Source: SIG565 sp045650565
GTDB taxonomy: Bacteria; Bacillota; Clostridia; Oscillospirales; Acutalibacteraceae
Direction: 5' to 3'
DNA length: 7,588 bases
Assembly: GCA_045650565.1 (NCBI GenBank)
Contig: JAZRRG010000038.1
Span: 1-7,588 of the forward strand
Part shown: piece after piece, positions 1 through 6,474 of the stretch
How the letters are laid out: each line of letters starts with the position of its first letter
How positions within the stretch are numbered: position 1 is the first letter of the stretch
Notes under the pieces: model-generated
What the model saw: only the letters and a program-made list of their open reading frames with translations
What the model was told of the DNA's origin: nothing
Database searches by the model: none
Translations under genes and position numbers: made by a program

Positions 1-113
1 TTGACAATGACTCAAAATCCGCTATTAATTATTCATCGAAACGACAAAAGTTGAGTTTTTGTTCATAAACAGTTGCGTTTACAGGTGTTTTATGGTAAAA
101 TAACTCGTATATA
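1..113. other. Left-edge non-coding region, no confident gene
   Basis: No gene of useful size is visible here. Plus frame 1 is open from the window edge to a TGA at 52-54, and frame 3 is open to a TAA at 66-68. Either could be the last codons of a gene starting outside the window, but 17-21 codons are too few to identify. Promoter-like elements on the plus strand are TTGACA (1-6) with TATTAA (23-28, 16-bp spacer) and TTGCGT (73-78) with TAAAAT (96-101, 17-bp spacer). Both point towards the hairpin at 114-147 and lead into no gene. Confidence 0.4.
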
Positions 114-147
114 AAAGCAGTCAAAAGGTGTACCTTTTGACTGCTTT
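114..147 (-). terminator. Hairpin terminator of the small serine recombinase gene
   Basis: A perfect 16-nt inverted repeat (AAAGCAGTCAAAAGGT at 114-129 and its complement at 132-147) surrounds a 2-nt centre, so the folded loop is about 4 nt. It lies 3 bp past the stop codon of the minus-strand recombinase gene. The outer stem gives an A-tract on one side and a T-tract on the other, which fits intrinsic termination. The U-tract is short (TTTT then TATATA on the minus strand), so efficiency may be modest. It could also act in the plus direction. Confidence 0.7.
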
Positions 148-149
148 CT

Positions 150-755
150 CTATTTGTGTGTTAAATTATATTCGCGTCTGCGGCGATAAAAGGTGGATTC
201 ACTCATGTTGCAAAGTTTAAGAGCATCGGCGGTTGATAGCTTTCCTTTATCCCAATCCTTAATGATTTTATCAAAGTTTTCGGGCAAGGGGGATTCCGGT
301 CTACCGAATTTAACTCCCTTTGCTTTTGCGGCGGCAATGCCTTGTGCTTGCCGCTTTTTTATGTTTTCACGCTCGTTCTGTGCCACAAATGAAAGTATCT
401 GCAACACAAGGTCTGCAATAAAGGTTCCCATCAAATCTTTACCATTTCGAGTATCAAGTAGCGGCATATCAATTACGCAAATATCGATACCAATATCCTT
501 TGTCAGTATCCGCCACTGCTTTTGAATATCCTCGTAATTACGTCCTAATCTGTCGATACTGAGTATGTACAGCAAATCTCCCTCTTTTAATTTCTTGACA
601 AGTTTCTTGTACTGTGGTCGCTCAAAATCCTTGCCGGACTGCTTATCGATATAGACATTGCCTTTTGGCACATTATTTTCATCCATAACAACAAGCTGCC
701 TGTCCTCATTCTGATCGATACTCGATACTCGCACATAACCATAAATATTTCCCAT
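150..755 (-). CDS. Small serine recombinase (resolvase/DNA invertase family)
   Basis: Predicted 201-aa site-specific recombinase of the Tn3-resolvase/Hin-invertase type. Such enzymes cut DNA with a serine nucleophile and resolve or invert segments between short sites. Seen: the N-terminal catalytic motif YGYVRVSS with Ser11 as the likely nucleophile and Arg9 beside it; the SIDRLGRN motif (residues 66-73) with the conserved arginines Arg69 and Arg72; the long dimer/DNA-binding E-helix (about 120-148); the GRP junction (151-153); and a C-terminal helix-turn-helix (about 160-195) ending in an Arg-rich recognition helix. Length is normal for the family. The start at 755 is preferred over an in-frame ATG at 830 because AGGAGGTA (761-768) lies 5 nt upstream and the likely promoter would start transcription downstream of 830. 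It diverges from the large serine recombinase. Whether it acts as resolvase or invertase cannot be told, since no res or inversion sites were recognised. Confidence 0.9.
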   Translation of the reverse strand: MGNIYGYVRVSSIDQNEDRQLVVMDENNVPKGNVYIDKQSGKDFERPQYKKLVKKLKEGDLLYILSIDRLGRNYEDIQKQWRILTKDIGIDICVIDMPLLDTRNGKDLMGTFIADLVLQILSFVAQNERENIKKRQAQGIAAAKAKGVKFGRPESPLPENFDKIIKDWDKGKLSTADALKLCNMSESTFYRRRREYNLTHK

Positions 756-816
756 AATATTACCTCCTGCGCCCGACATTAATTTTACAATGTTTGGGCT
801 ATTTTTGTTTTGAGAT

Positions 817-846
817 AATATAGGGAACATAAAATTCGACTTTCAA
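817..846 (-). promoter_or_regulatory. Promoter of the small serine recombinase gene
   Basis: On the minus strand TTGAAA (841-846) is followed after 18 bp by TATATT (817-822), a good SigA-type match. Transcription would start near 810, leaving a leader of about 55 nt before the ATG at 755. This position excludes the more upstream in-frame ATG at 830 as the start. Confidence 0.55.
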
Positions 847-860
847 GAAATCATTAAGTA

Positions 861-889
861 TTGATTTTTATGTTTGGTTGTGGTAATAT
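861..889 (+). promoter_or_regulatory. Promoter of the large serine recombinase gene
   Basis: TTGATT (861-866), a 17-bp spacer and TAATAT (884-889) preceded by TGG form an extended -10 promoter, with a start near 896. An overlapping TATAAT (887-892) could serve instead but has a worse spacer (20 bp). A second possible promoter further down is TTGACA (901-906) with TATTGA (924-929), spacer 17 bp. The inverted arms at 872-881 and 911-919 flank the predicted start and could hold an operator. Confidence 0.5.
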
Positions 890-957
890 AATATCGTAAT
901 TTGACAATGAACAACAAACGATTTATTGACGAAAATTTTGAGAGGAGATTTTAGTTT

Positions 958-2703
958 ATGGATGTACATTCTGTCCGTCAGTTAATGAGAACAAAAAGTA
1001 TATATGAAATACCGATGCGTGTTACATTTTATGCTCGTGTATCTTCCGAAAAGGACGAACAGTTAAACTCCCTTGATAACCAGATATCCTATTACCGTAA
1101 TTTTATAAAGAAAAATGCTAATTGGGAGTTTGTTGAGGGATATATCGATGAAGGCCTTTCGGGTATGAGCACCAAAAAGCGTGAGAACTTTCACAATATG
1201 ATTAGTGATGCAAAGGCGGGGTTATTTGACCTTGTTATCACAAAGGAAATTACCCGTTTTGCCCGTAACACGCTTGACAGTATTCAATACACTCGTGACC
1301 TACTCTCCTACGGTGTTGGGGTATTTTTCCAGAATGATAATATCAACACTCTTGACGAAGATAGCGAGCTTCGGCTTACCATTATGTCGGGTATTGCTCA
1401 GGACGAGCTGCGTAAACTATCATCCCGTATTAAGTTCGGTCATCAAGAGGCTATAAAGAAAAATGTTGTCCTTGGTAACAGCCGTATTTTTGGCTATCGC
1501 AAAGACAACAAAAGATTGGTTATTGACGAAAAAGAAGCCGAGATGGTGCGTGAATTATTCGAGCTTTACGCAACCGACCAATACAGTATGAAGCAGATTG
1601 AGGAAATCTTTTGGAACAAAGGCTACCGCAACAATAACGGCAAGCGTATTTGCCACAGTACAATGTCCAACACCATTTCAAACCCAAAATATAAAGGTTA
1701 TTATGTGGGTAATAAGGTAAAGATTATTGATATGTTCACCAAAAAGCAAAAGTTTTTACCGCCTGAAGAATGGGTTATGTTTAAAGACGAATCGGGTGAA
1801 ATTGTTCCTGCTATTGTTGATGAGGAACTTTGGGAAAAAGCCAACGCTGTTCTCAGAAGACGTAGCCGTGATGTTAAGAACAGACAGAATCTGTGCAACC
1901 ATCCAAATCTGTTGACAGGTAAAATGTACTGTACCCATTGCGGAAAGCTATACTACCGCAAGGATAGCAAAGACCGCAAAGGCAATGTATTATCCCGTTG
2001 GATATGCAGCGGTAAAATCAATAACGGTACTGATTCTTGTCCTTCGTTCACCATTTACGAGGAAGAAATTAAAGAGGTTCTTTACGAGGTATTTAAGGAC
2101 ACCGCCGAGGATGCAAAGCTAATTATTGAAGAATACACAAATATGTACGCAGAAGTTTTAGCAAAAGATACTTCATCGGGTGAACTGCAAAAGCTCAAAG
2201 ACCGACTTGATTTCTTATCAAAGAAAAAATCAAAGTTGCTTGAGTACAATATTGCAGGGCAAATCAATGACCGAGATTTTGTTGATATGAACAAGCAAAT
2301 CTCTGATGAATCTGCAGAAGTTTACTCGGCTATTCAGGAAATTGTATATGAAATAAACTCACGAGCTGAATATAAGCAGAAGATTGAAGAGATACGTAAC
2401 ATTTTACTAAAGGCTGAAAATGAAGCAAGTCAAAATATGATTGACTCTGCGTTCATAAATAGGTATATTGACAAGATTTTTGTAACCCCTATTGAAGAAG
2501 GCACTGTTGAAATTTCGGTAAAGATTTTCGCAGGAGAGACGGTTGAGAAACATTTGTCCACCATACGAAAACGCCATAAATCTATTAAAAATGCCGAAAA
2601 AACCGATGAAAATGAGGTTTCTGATGATGGCATTGTAGATATTGGCAGTACGGGACACACGTTTAAAAAGATGATTGAATCTTACGAGAATAGCATGAAA
2701 TAA
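958..2703 (+). CDS. Large serine recombinase (phage/ICE integrase type)
   Basis: Predicted 581-aa large serine recombinase, the class that integrates and excises phages, conjugative elements and Tn4451/Tn5397-like transposons. Domains seen: catalytic resolvase domain (about 20-165) with YARVSS, Ser29 as nucleophile and Arg27 next to it, plus the ITRFARN motif (98-104); the 'recombinase' DNA-binding domain (about 172-300); a zinc ribbon with Cys325, Cys328, Cys350 and Cys361; a charged coiled-coil stretch (about 405-485); and a beta-rich C-terminal segment (about 497-530) with a Lys/Arg-rich then acidic tail. This is the full architecture of the family and the frame is intact, so the enzyme is probably functional. 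The ATG is supported by AGGAGA (943-948), 9 nt upstream. The partner attachment sites and directionality factor are not identified. The gene converges with the ROK-like gene across a shared terminator, so the mobile element may end near 2704-2770 (inference). Confidence 0.93.
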   Translation: MDVHSVRQLMRTKSIYEIPMRVTFYARVSSEKDEQLNSLDNQISYYRNFIKKNANWEFVEGYIDEGLSGMSTKKRENFHNMISDAKAGLFDLVITKEITRFARNTLDSIQYTRDLLSYGVGVFFQNDNINTLDEDSELRLTIMSGIAQDELRKLSSRIKFGHQEAIKKNVVLGNSRIFGYRKDNKRLVIDEKEAEMVRELFELYATDQYSMKQIEEIFWNKGYRNNNGKRICHSTMSNTISNPKYKGYYVGNKVKIIDMFTKKQKFLPPEEWVMFKDESGEIVPAIVDEELWEKANAVLRRRSRDVKNRQNLCNHPNLLTGKMYCTHCGKLYYRKDSKDRKGNVLSRWICSGKINNGTDSCPSFTIYEEEIKEVLYEVFKDTAEDAKLIIEEYTNMYAEVLAKDTSSGELQKLKDRLDFLSKKKSKLLEYNIAGQINDRDFVDMNKQISDESAEVYSAIQEIVYEINSRAEYKQKIEEIRNILLKAENEASQNMIDSAFINRYIDKIFVTPIEEGTVEISVKIFAGETVEKHLSTIRKRHKSIKNAEKTDENEVSDDGIVDIGSTGHTFKKMIESYENSMK

Positions 2704-2725
2704 GATATAAGAATCTTATAAAAAC

Positions 2726-2760
2726 AAAAAACACGACCACTTTTTGTGGTCGTGTTTTTT
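2726..2760. terminator. Bidirectional terminator between convergent genes
   Basis: A 15-bp perfect stem (2726-2740 with 2746-2760; core ACACGACCAC/GTGGTCGTGT) closes a TTTTT loop. An A-run on the left and a T-run on the right make it a textbook intrinsic terminator in both directions. It serves the large recombinase gene (stop at 2701-2703) and the minus-strand ROK-like gene, whose 3' end is at 2770. A weaker inverted pair, TAAGAT/ATCTTA, lies at 2701-2718. Confidence 0.88.
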
Positions 2761-2769
2761 ATTGAAAAA

Positions 2770-4149
2770 TTATTTAATTTCGGGTAAGCTCGCAGCTGCG
2801 ATGGACTGACCAACACGGCGGCTTGACTCATCAGGAATATGTAATTCACATTTTTCGGCTAACTCGGGGAACTCATTTTTGAGCACTTCATTTGCACGTT
2901 CAAGTATAATCACGCCACCCTCGCCCGAGGTTACACGTCCCATAATGAGAACGTGCTTAATATCATAGAAAAGACTGTAATAAGCAATAGCATAGCCAAA
3001 GTATACACCGATAGTATCGTAAATGGCTGCGGCTCTTGGGTCGTTCTTTTCCATAAGACCTTGCACAACCTTAAGCTTTTCGGCAGGTGATAGGTTTTCA
3101 TCAAGCTCAATTCCGGCTGCGGGTGCTAACTTAATAACACCATCCTGTGAGAAGTACTTAACACCGCATCCGATATCGCCCGACCATTCATCAATCATAG
3201 CATCCTTTGAATAGTCAACCGGCGCAAATGCCAATTCGTTTAGCCAACCTGTGATGTTACCAGCAGGGTCAACATAACCACCTGCTTCACTCGTCCCCAT
3301 AGCAATACCTAATACAGAATTATCATTTAGGTCCATGGCACCTGCAAGGGCTGTAACGTCACCGTCATTTGCAACCTCAAGCGGTACATTCTCGCCAAAT
3401 TCCTTGGCAATATCAATATACATATTTTTAACTCTCTTTTCAAAGTCTTCCTTAGAAACTTTTAAGAAAAGAGATGCAACCATTATACGATTATCTACAT
3501 ATACACCGGCAGATGATACACCGATAGCATCTACTCTCGGCAAATGCTCGGCCGCCGATTTCATAGCAGATAAAATTCCATCATACTGATATTGCGGGTC
3601 GGAATTGATTTTTGGGAACCAAACAACCTCTTCTGAATATACGCTCTCACCGTTAATAACAGCACTTACCTTACGGTCAGAACCACCTGCATCAAAGCCG
3701 ATACGACAACCATCCAAATGGCGACCTATAGGTGTAGCCGACTCCTCGGTTACAGGTGCTTCTTCAATCGGCTTCCATACACACACAAACGGTTTTTCAT
3801 AAACGCCAGCCATAAAGTCGTTATCAAATGCACGTGCGCCATCGGCTGCATACGCCTTTGCAATTCCCTCATAAATCAGTTTAGAACCGGCAATAATAAT
3901 TTTATAACCACCCTTAACCCACAGCAATGTCTTAACAATACGCTCAACTATGCCGAGGTTTTCCTCGTCGTGACCTGTGCCATCGGGAAAAACTGTCATT
4001 TCAAAGGTTGAAACAAAACCGTTGTTTCGCTCAATACCGATTACTAATTTATCGCCGTTTGCCTCCTTTGCCCTTTTAACAAAATCGTTAAAGACCAAAA
4101 TCATCGGCTGAAAGCCCTTGTCCAATTTTGCTTCAAATTTAAGCTTCAT
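2770..4149 (-). CDS. ROK-like sugar kinase homologue with an extra N-terminal domain
   Basis: Predicted 459-aa cytoplasmic protein whose residues from about 147 onward match the ROK/ASKHA fold. Seen: phosphate-1 loop DAGGS (153-157); PG-like segment around 208-216; the catalytic-base region VANDGDVTAL with Asp262 matching the ENDANAA Asp of ROK kinases; phosphate-2 loop AMGTSEAGG (283-291); and an adenosine-type segment near 400-412. Deviations: there is no CxCGxxGCxE zinc motif, and the ExGH substrate/zinc histidine is not recognisable (ELAFAP instead). Residues 1-145 form an additional alpha/beta-looking module that I do not recognise, followed by a Pro/Glu-rich linker (about 127-142). Typical ROK kinases are about 300 aa. 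The start has AGGAGG (4161-4166) 11 nt upstream, and the gene overlaps the end of nagA by 11 bp, implying translational coupling and a link to amino-sugar use. It may phosphorylate a GlcNAc- or MurNAc-type sugar or be a sugar sensor; substrate unknown. Confidence 0.8.
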   Translation of the reverse strand: MKLKFEAKLDKGFQPMILVFNDFVKRAKEANGDKLVIGIERNNGFVSTFEMTVFPDGTGHDEENLGIVERIVKTLLWVKGGYKIIIAGSKLIYEGIAKAYAADGARAFDNDFMAGVYEKPFVCVWKPIEEAPVTEESATPIGRHLDGCRIGFDAGGSDRKVSAVINGESVYSEEVVWFPKINSDPQYQYDGILSAMKSAAEHLPRVDAIGVSSAGVYVDNRIMVASLFLKVSKEDFEKRVKNMYIDIAKEFGENVPLEVANDGDVTALAGAMDLNDNSVLGIAMGTSEAGGYVDPAGNITGWLNELAFAPVDYSKDAMIDEWSGDIGCGVKYFSQDGVIKLAPAAGIELDENLSPAEKLKVVQGLMEKNDPRAAAIYDTIGVYFGYAIAYYSLFYDIKHVLIMGRVTSGEGGVIILERANEVLKNEFPELAEKCELHIPDESSRRVGQSIAAASLPEIK

Positions 4150-5278
4150 ATTTAATTTTTCCTCCTATGATGGTTTTTATAATATTGAAATCACTGTCAG
4201 TGATAATAATATCCGCATCCTTGCCTGCATCAAGTGAGCCCTTACGGTCATCAACACCGATAGCTCTTGCGGGGTTAAGACTTGCAGCCGCAACAACACT
4301 CCATAACGGCATATCAGTATTATTAAATACATTTTTAACGGCATTGTTAAGCTTTAATACGCTGCCCGCAATGGTACCATCCTCTAAAAGACACTCGATA
4401 CCATTCACAATTATCTTTTGTCCGCCAAGGGTATACTCTCCATCAGGCATACCACCTGCACGGGTGCAGTCGGTAATGAGCACTAAATTATCGCCCTTGA
4501 TTTTTGCGACAAGCTCAAATAATCCTTTATGCACGTGGAAGGTATCACAAATAAGCTCGGTATAAACATCTCTTAGTAATGCCGCACCTACAACACCTGG
4601 GTTGCGGTGGTGCAGCGGCGTTTGTGCATTAAAAAGGTGTGTTATATGAGAAGCACCGGCATCAATACCTGCCATGGTTTCTTCAAACGAGGCATCGGTA
4701 TGTCCGATGGAAACCTTAACACTGCAATTTTCACGAATTTTTTTAATTCCTTCGCAACCGCCCTCCATTTCGGGTGCTACGGTTGCAAGTGAAATTATAT
4801 CAGCATTATCAATAACAAACTGTGCATCAAGCGGTTTAATATGTGTTTCCGCCTGTGCGCCCTTTTTCTTAGGATTGATATATGGTCCCTCAAGATTTAC
4901 GCCTAAAATCTCAGCGCCGTCCCAATCCTTACTTTTTTCTTTTAGAGAACGAATTGTAGTGAGTGCTGTGTTTATCTCATCCATACTAACCGTCATAGTT
5001 GTAGGACACCAAGAGGTAACACCGTTTTTCATAATACCGTTAGCCATCTTCATTATACCATCAGCACTACCATCCGATGCATCTTCACCTAAATAGCCGT
5101 GGATGTGAATATCAATAAGTCCGGGAGACACAAAGCCACCCTTGGCATCGATTATTTCGGCATCGGCAGGTATTTGCTCACTTGACGTTAAACCACAAAT
5201 TTTATCATCAAAGGCAAGTGCGCAATCACTAACAATACCATCTTTGAGAATTATATTACCATTAACAATATATTTCAT
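4139..5278 (-). CDS. nagA: N-acetylglucosamine-6-phosphate deacetylase
   Basis: Predicted 379-aa amidohydrolase-superfamily enzyme that converts GlcNAc-6-phosphate to glucosamine-6-phosphate and acetate in the cytoplasm, feeding amino sugars from chitin or peptidoglycan into glycolysis or wall synthesis. Seen: PGLIDIHIHG with His58 and His60 (the HxH form of two-metal Bacillus-type NagA, unlike the E. coli protein), NLEGP with Glu130, IGHTDA with His193, THLFNA with His214 and the HHRNPG segment after it, and LITDCTRAGG with Asp270 as the likely catalytic acid/base. The C-terminal NPARAIG and KGSLDAGKDAD signature completes the beta-sandwich domain. Length is typical. The start has GGAGG (5285-5289) 6 nt upstream and a very short leader. 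The 3' end overlaps the downstream ROK-like gene. No nagB (GlcN-6-P deaminase) lies next to it within the window. Confidence 0.96.
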   Translation of the reverse strand: MKYIVNGNIILKDGIVSDCALAFDDKICGLTSSEQIPADAEIIDAKGGFVSPGLIDIHIHGYLGEDASDGSADGIMKMANGIMKNGVTSWCPTTMTVSMDEINTALTTIRSLKEKSKDWDGAEILGVNLEGPYINPKKKGAQAETHIKPLDAQFVIDNADIISLATVAPEMEGGCEGIKKIRENCSVKVSIGHTDASFEETMAGIDAGASHITHLFNAQTPLHHRNPGVVGAALLRDVYTELICDTFHVHKGLFELVAKIKGDNLVLITDCTRAGGMPDGEYTLGGQKIIVNGIECLLEDGTIAGSVLKLNNAVKNVFNNTDMPLWSVVAAASLNPARAIGVDDRKGSLDAGKDADIIITDSDFNIIKTIIGGKIKYEA

Positions 5279-5307
5279 AACTTTCCTCCCACATCAACTT
5301 TACTTTT

Positions 5308-5335
5308 ATTATAGCATACATGTTATTTTTTTCAA
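5308..5335 (-). promoter_or_regulatory. Promoter of the nagA operon
   Basis: On the minus strand TTGAAA (5330-5335), a 16-bp spacer and a perfect TATAAT (5308-5313) preceded by TGC form an extended -10 promoter. Transcription would start near 5301, giving a leader of only about 22 nt. That is too short for a riboswitch or attenuator, so control is most likely by a DNA-binding regulator. A small palindrome ACATGT (5318-5323) sits in the spacer. Confidence 0.7.
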
Positions 5336-5344
5336 AGAGTTTTC

Positions 5345-5373
5345 TTTACATTTTTAGGAAATTTTGTTACAAT
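5345..5373 (+). promoter_or_regulatory. Promoter of the ROK glucokinase gene
   Basis: TTTACA (5345-5350), a 17-bp spacer and TACAAT (5368-5373) preceded by TGT form an extended -10 promoter, with a start near 5380. The -35 boxes of this promoter and the nagA promoter are separated by only 9 bp, so one bound regulator could affect both. The start codon at 5403 has AGGTGA (5392-5397) 5 nt upstream. Confidence 0.65.
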
Positions 5374-5402
5374 GTTTTTAAATAATAAAAATAGGTGATT
5401 TT

Positions 5403-6356
5403 ATGTATTATTTAGGTGTTGATCTTGGCGGCACAAACATTGCCATCGGCCTTGTTAATGAAAGGTTAGAAATTGTATTAAAGGACAAGGTTCAAACAGG
5501 TGCGAGTCGCCCTGTAAACGAAATTATGGATGATATGGCAAACCTTTGCAAGTCCATTGTTGAGCGTGCAGGCATCTCCTTTAAAGAGGTTGAATATGCA
5601 GGTATTGCGGCACCCGGCTCGGTTGACCCTGAAATTGGCATTGTATGCTATGCCAACAATATTAAAATGGATAACTACCCTATCGCTGATGAGCTAAAAA
5701 AACGTATCCCGCTTAAAAAAGTATTGTTAGAGAATGATGCTAACGCTGCTGCCTTGGCTGAAGCAAAGGCAGGCGCCGGAAAGGGCTACGATGACCTTGT
5801 TATGATAACTCTTGGCACCGGTGTTGGTGGTGGTATTGTTATTGGCGGTAAGCTCTACTCGGGCTTTAATTACTGTGGCGCCGAAATGGGACATATGGTT
5901 ATTGAATATGGCGGCAAGCCCTGTACCTGCGGTAGACTCGGTTGCTTTGAGGCATACAGCTCGGCTACCGGTCTTATTGATATGACAAGAGAATTTATGG
6001 TTAATAATGTTGACTCTCTTATGTGGAAACTTGTAGACAATAATCTCGAAAATGTAAATGGTCGTACCGCTTTTGATGCAGCCAAAAAAGGCGATAGCGC
6101 AGCAGCTGCAGTTGTAGATAAATATATCAAATATCTCGCCTGCGGTCTTACCAATATGGTAAATATTTTCCAGCCCGAAGTGCTTTGTATCGGCGGAGGT
6201 GTTTGCGGTGAGGGTGACTATCTTTTAAAACCTCTTACTAAAATAATTCGCAGAACCGAATATGGTGCGGCAACACAAACCAAATTTTCACAAATAAAGA
6301 TAGCTGAACTCGGAAATGATGCGGGTATTATCGGTGCGGCAGTTCTTGGCTTATAA
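5403..6356 (+). CDS. glcK: ROK-family glucokinase
   Basis: Predicted 317-aa cytoplasmic hexokinase of the ROK family that transfers phosphate from ATP to glucose to give glucose-6-phosphate. Seen: phosphate-1 loop DLGGTN (7-12), AAPGSVD (69-75), ENDANAAALAEA with catalytic base Asp112, phosphate-2 loop LGTGVGGG (137-144), EMGHMVIE with His163, and the zinc-binding CTCGRLGCFE (Cys174, Cys176, Cys181), then the adenosine segment CIGGGV (262-267). All hallmark residues are present and the length matches Firmicutes GlcK/GlkA (about 320 aa). There is no N-terminal helix-turn-helix, so it is a kinase rather than a NagC/XylR-type repressor. Because it diverges from nagA, GlcNAc or another amino sugar as substrate cannot be excluded; the ROK fold alone does not settle this. 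It is monocistronic, ending at a terminator just after the stop. Confidence 0.9.
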   Translation: MYYLGVDLGGTNIAIGLVNERLEIVLKDKVQTGASRPVNEIMDDMANLCKSIVERAGISFKEVEYAGIAAPGSVDPEIGIVCYANNIKMDNYPIADELKKRIPLKKVLLENDANAAALAEAKAGAGKGYDDLVMITLGTGVGGGIVIGGKLYSGFNYCGAEMGHMVIEYGGKPCTCGRLGCFEAYSSATGLIDMTREFMVNNVDSLMWKLVDNNLENVNGRTAFDAAKKGDSAAAAVVDKYIKYLACGLTNMVNIFQPEVLCIGGGVCGEGDYLLKPLTKIIRRTEYGAATQTKFSQIKIAELGNDAGIIGAAVLGL

Positions 6357-6365
6357 AAATGTTTC

Positions 6366-6396
6366 AAGCGGTGTGTATAATGCACATCGCTTTTTC
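6366..6396 (+). terminator. Terminator of the glucokinase gene
   Basis: A 10-bp stem, AAGCGGTGTG (6366-6375) with CACATCGCTT (6383-6392), one G-U pair and a 7-nt loop, is followed by a T-run (6391-6395). It begins 9 bp after the glucokinase stop and insulates the downstream TIR-MORN gene. Confidence 0.75.
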
Positions 6397-6413
6397 TTGT
6401 GCAATTTATAAAA

Positions 6414-6442
6414 TTGAAATGCTTACTTACTTATGATATAAT
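6414..6442 (+). promoter_or_regulatory. Promoter of the TIR-MORN gene
   Basis: TTGAAA (6414-6419), a 17-bp spacer and a perfect TATAAT (6437-6442) preceded by TGA form a near-consensus extended -10 SigA promoter, with a start near 6449. With a terminator just upstream, the gene is an independent transcription unit and looks constitutively expressible rather than read through from glucokinase. Confidence 0.72.
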
Positions 6443-6474
6443 AAATATAACTATAAAATTTTTGGGGGTTCATT

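Noticed and set aside
193..525. Plus-strand open frame of 110 codons opposite the small recombinase
   Set aside because: Antisense to a well-supported serine recombinase; its product has no recognisable motif and reads as a shadow translation.
901..910. TTGACAATGA at 1-10 repeated at 901-910, as a possible att or element repeat
   Set aside because: The match stops after 10 bases and contains a common -35 box; chance or shared promoter use is enough to explain it.
3718..5096. Several plus-strand open frames of 60-140 codons across the ROK-like gene and nagA
   Set aside because: All lie opposite strongly supported conserved enzymes and show no recognisable motif of their own.
5279..5402. Riboswitch, glmS-like ribozyme or cre site between nagA and glcK
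   Set aside because: Both predicted leaders are only about 20-25 nt, with no structured RNA, and no good match to the cre consensus was found.
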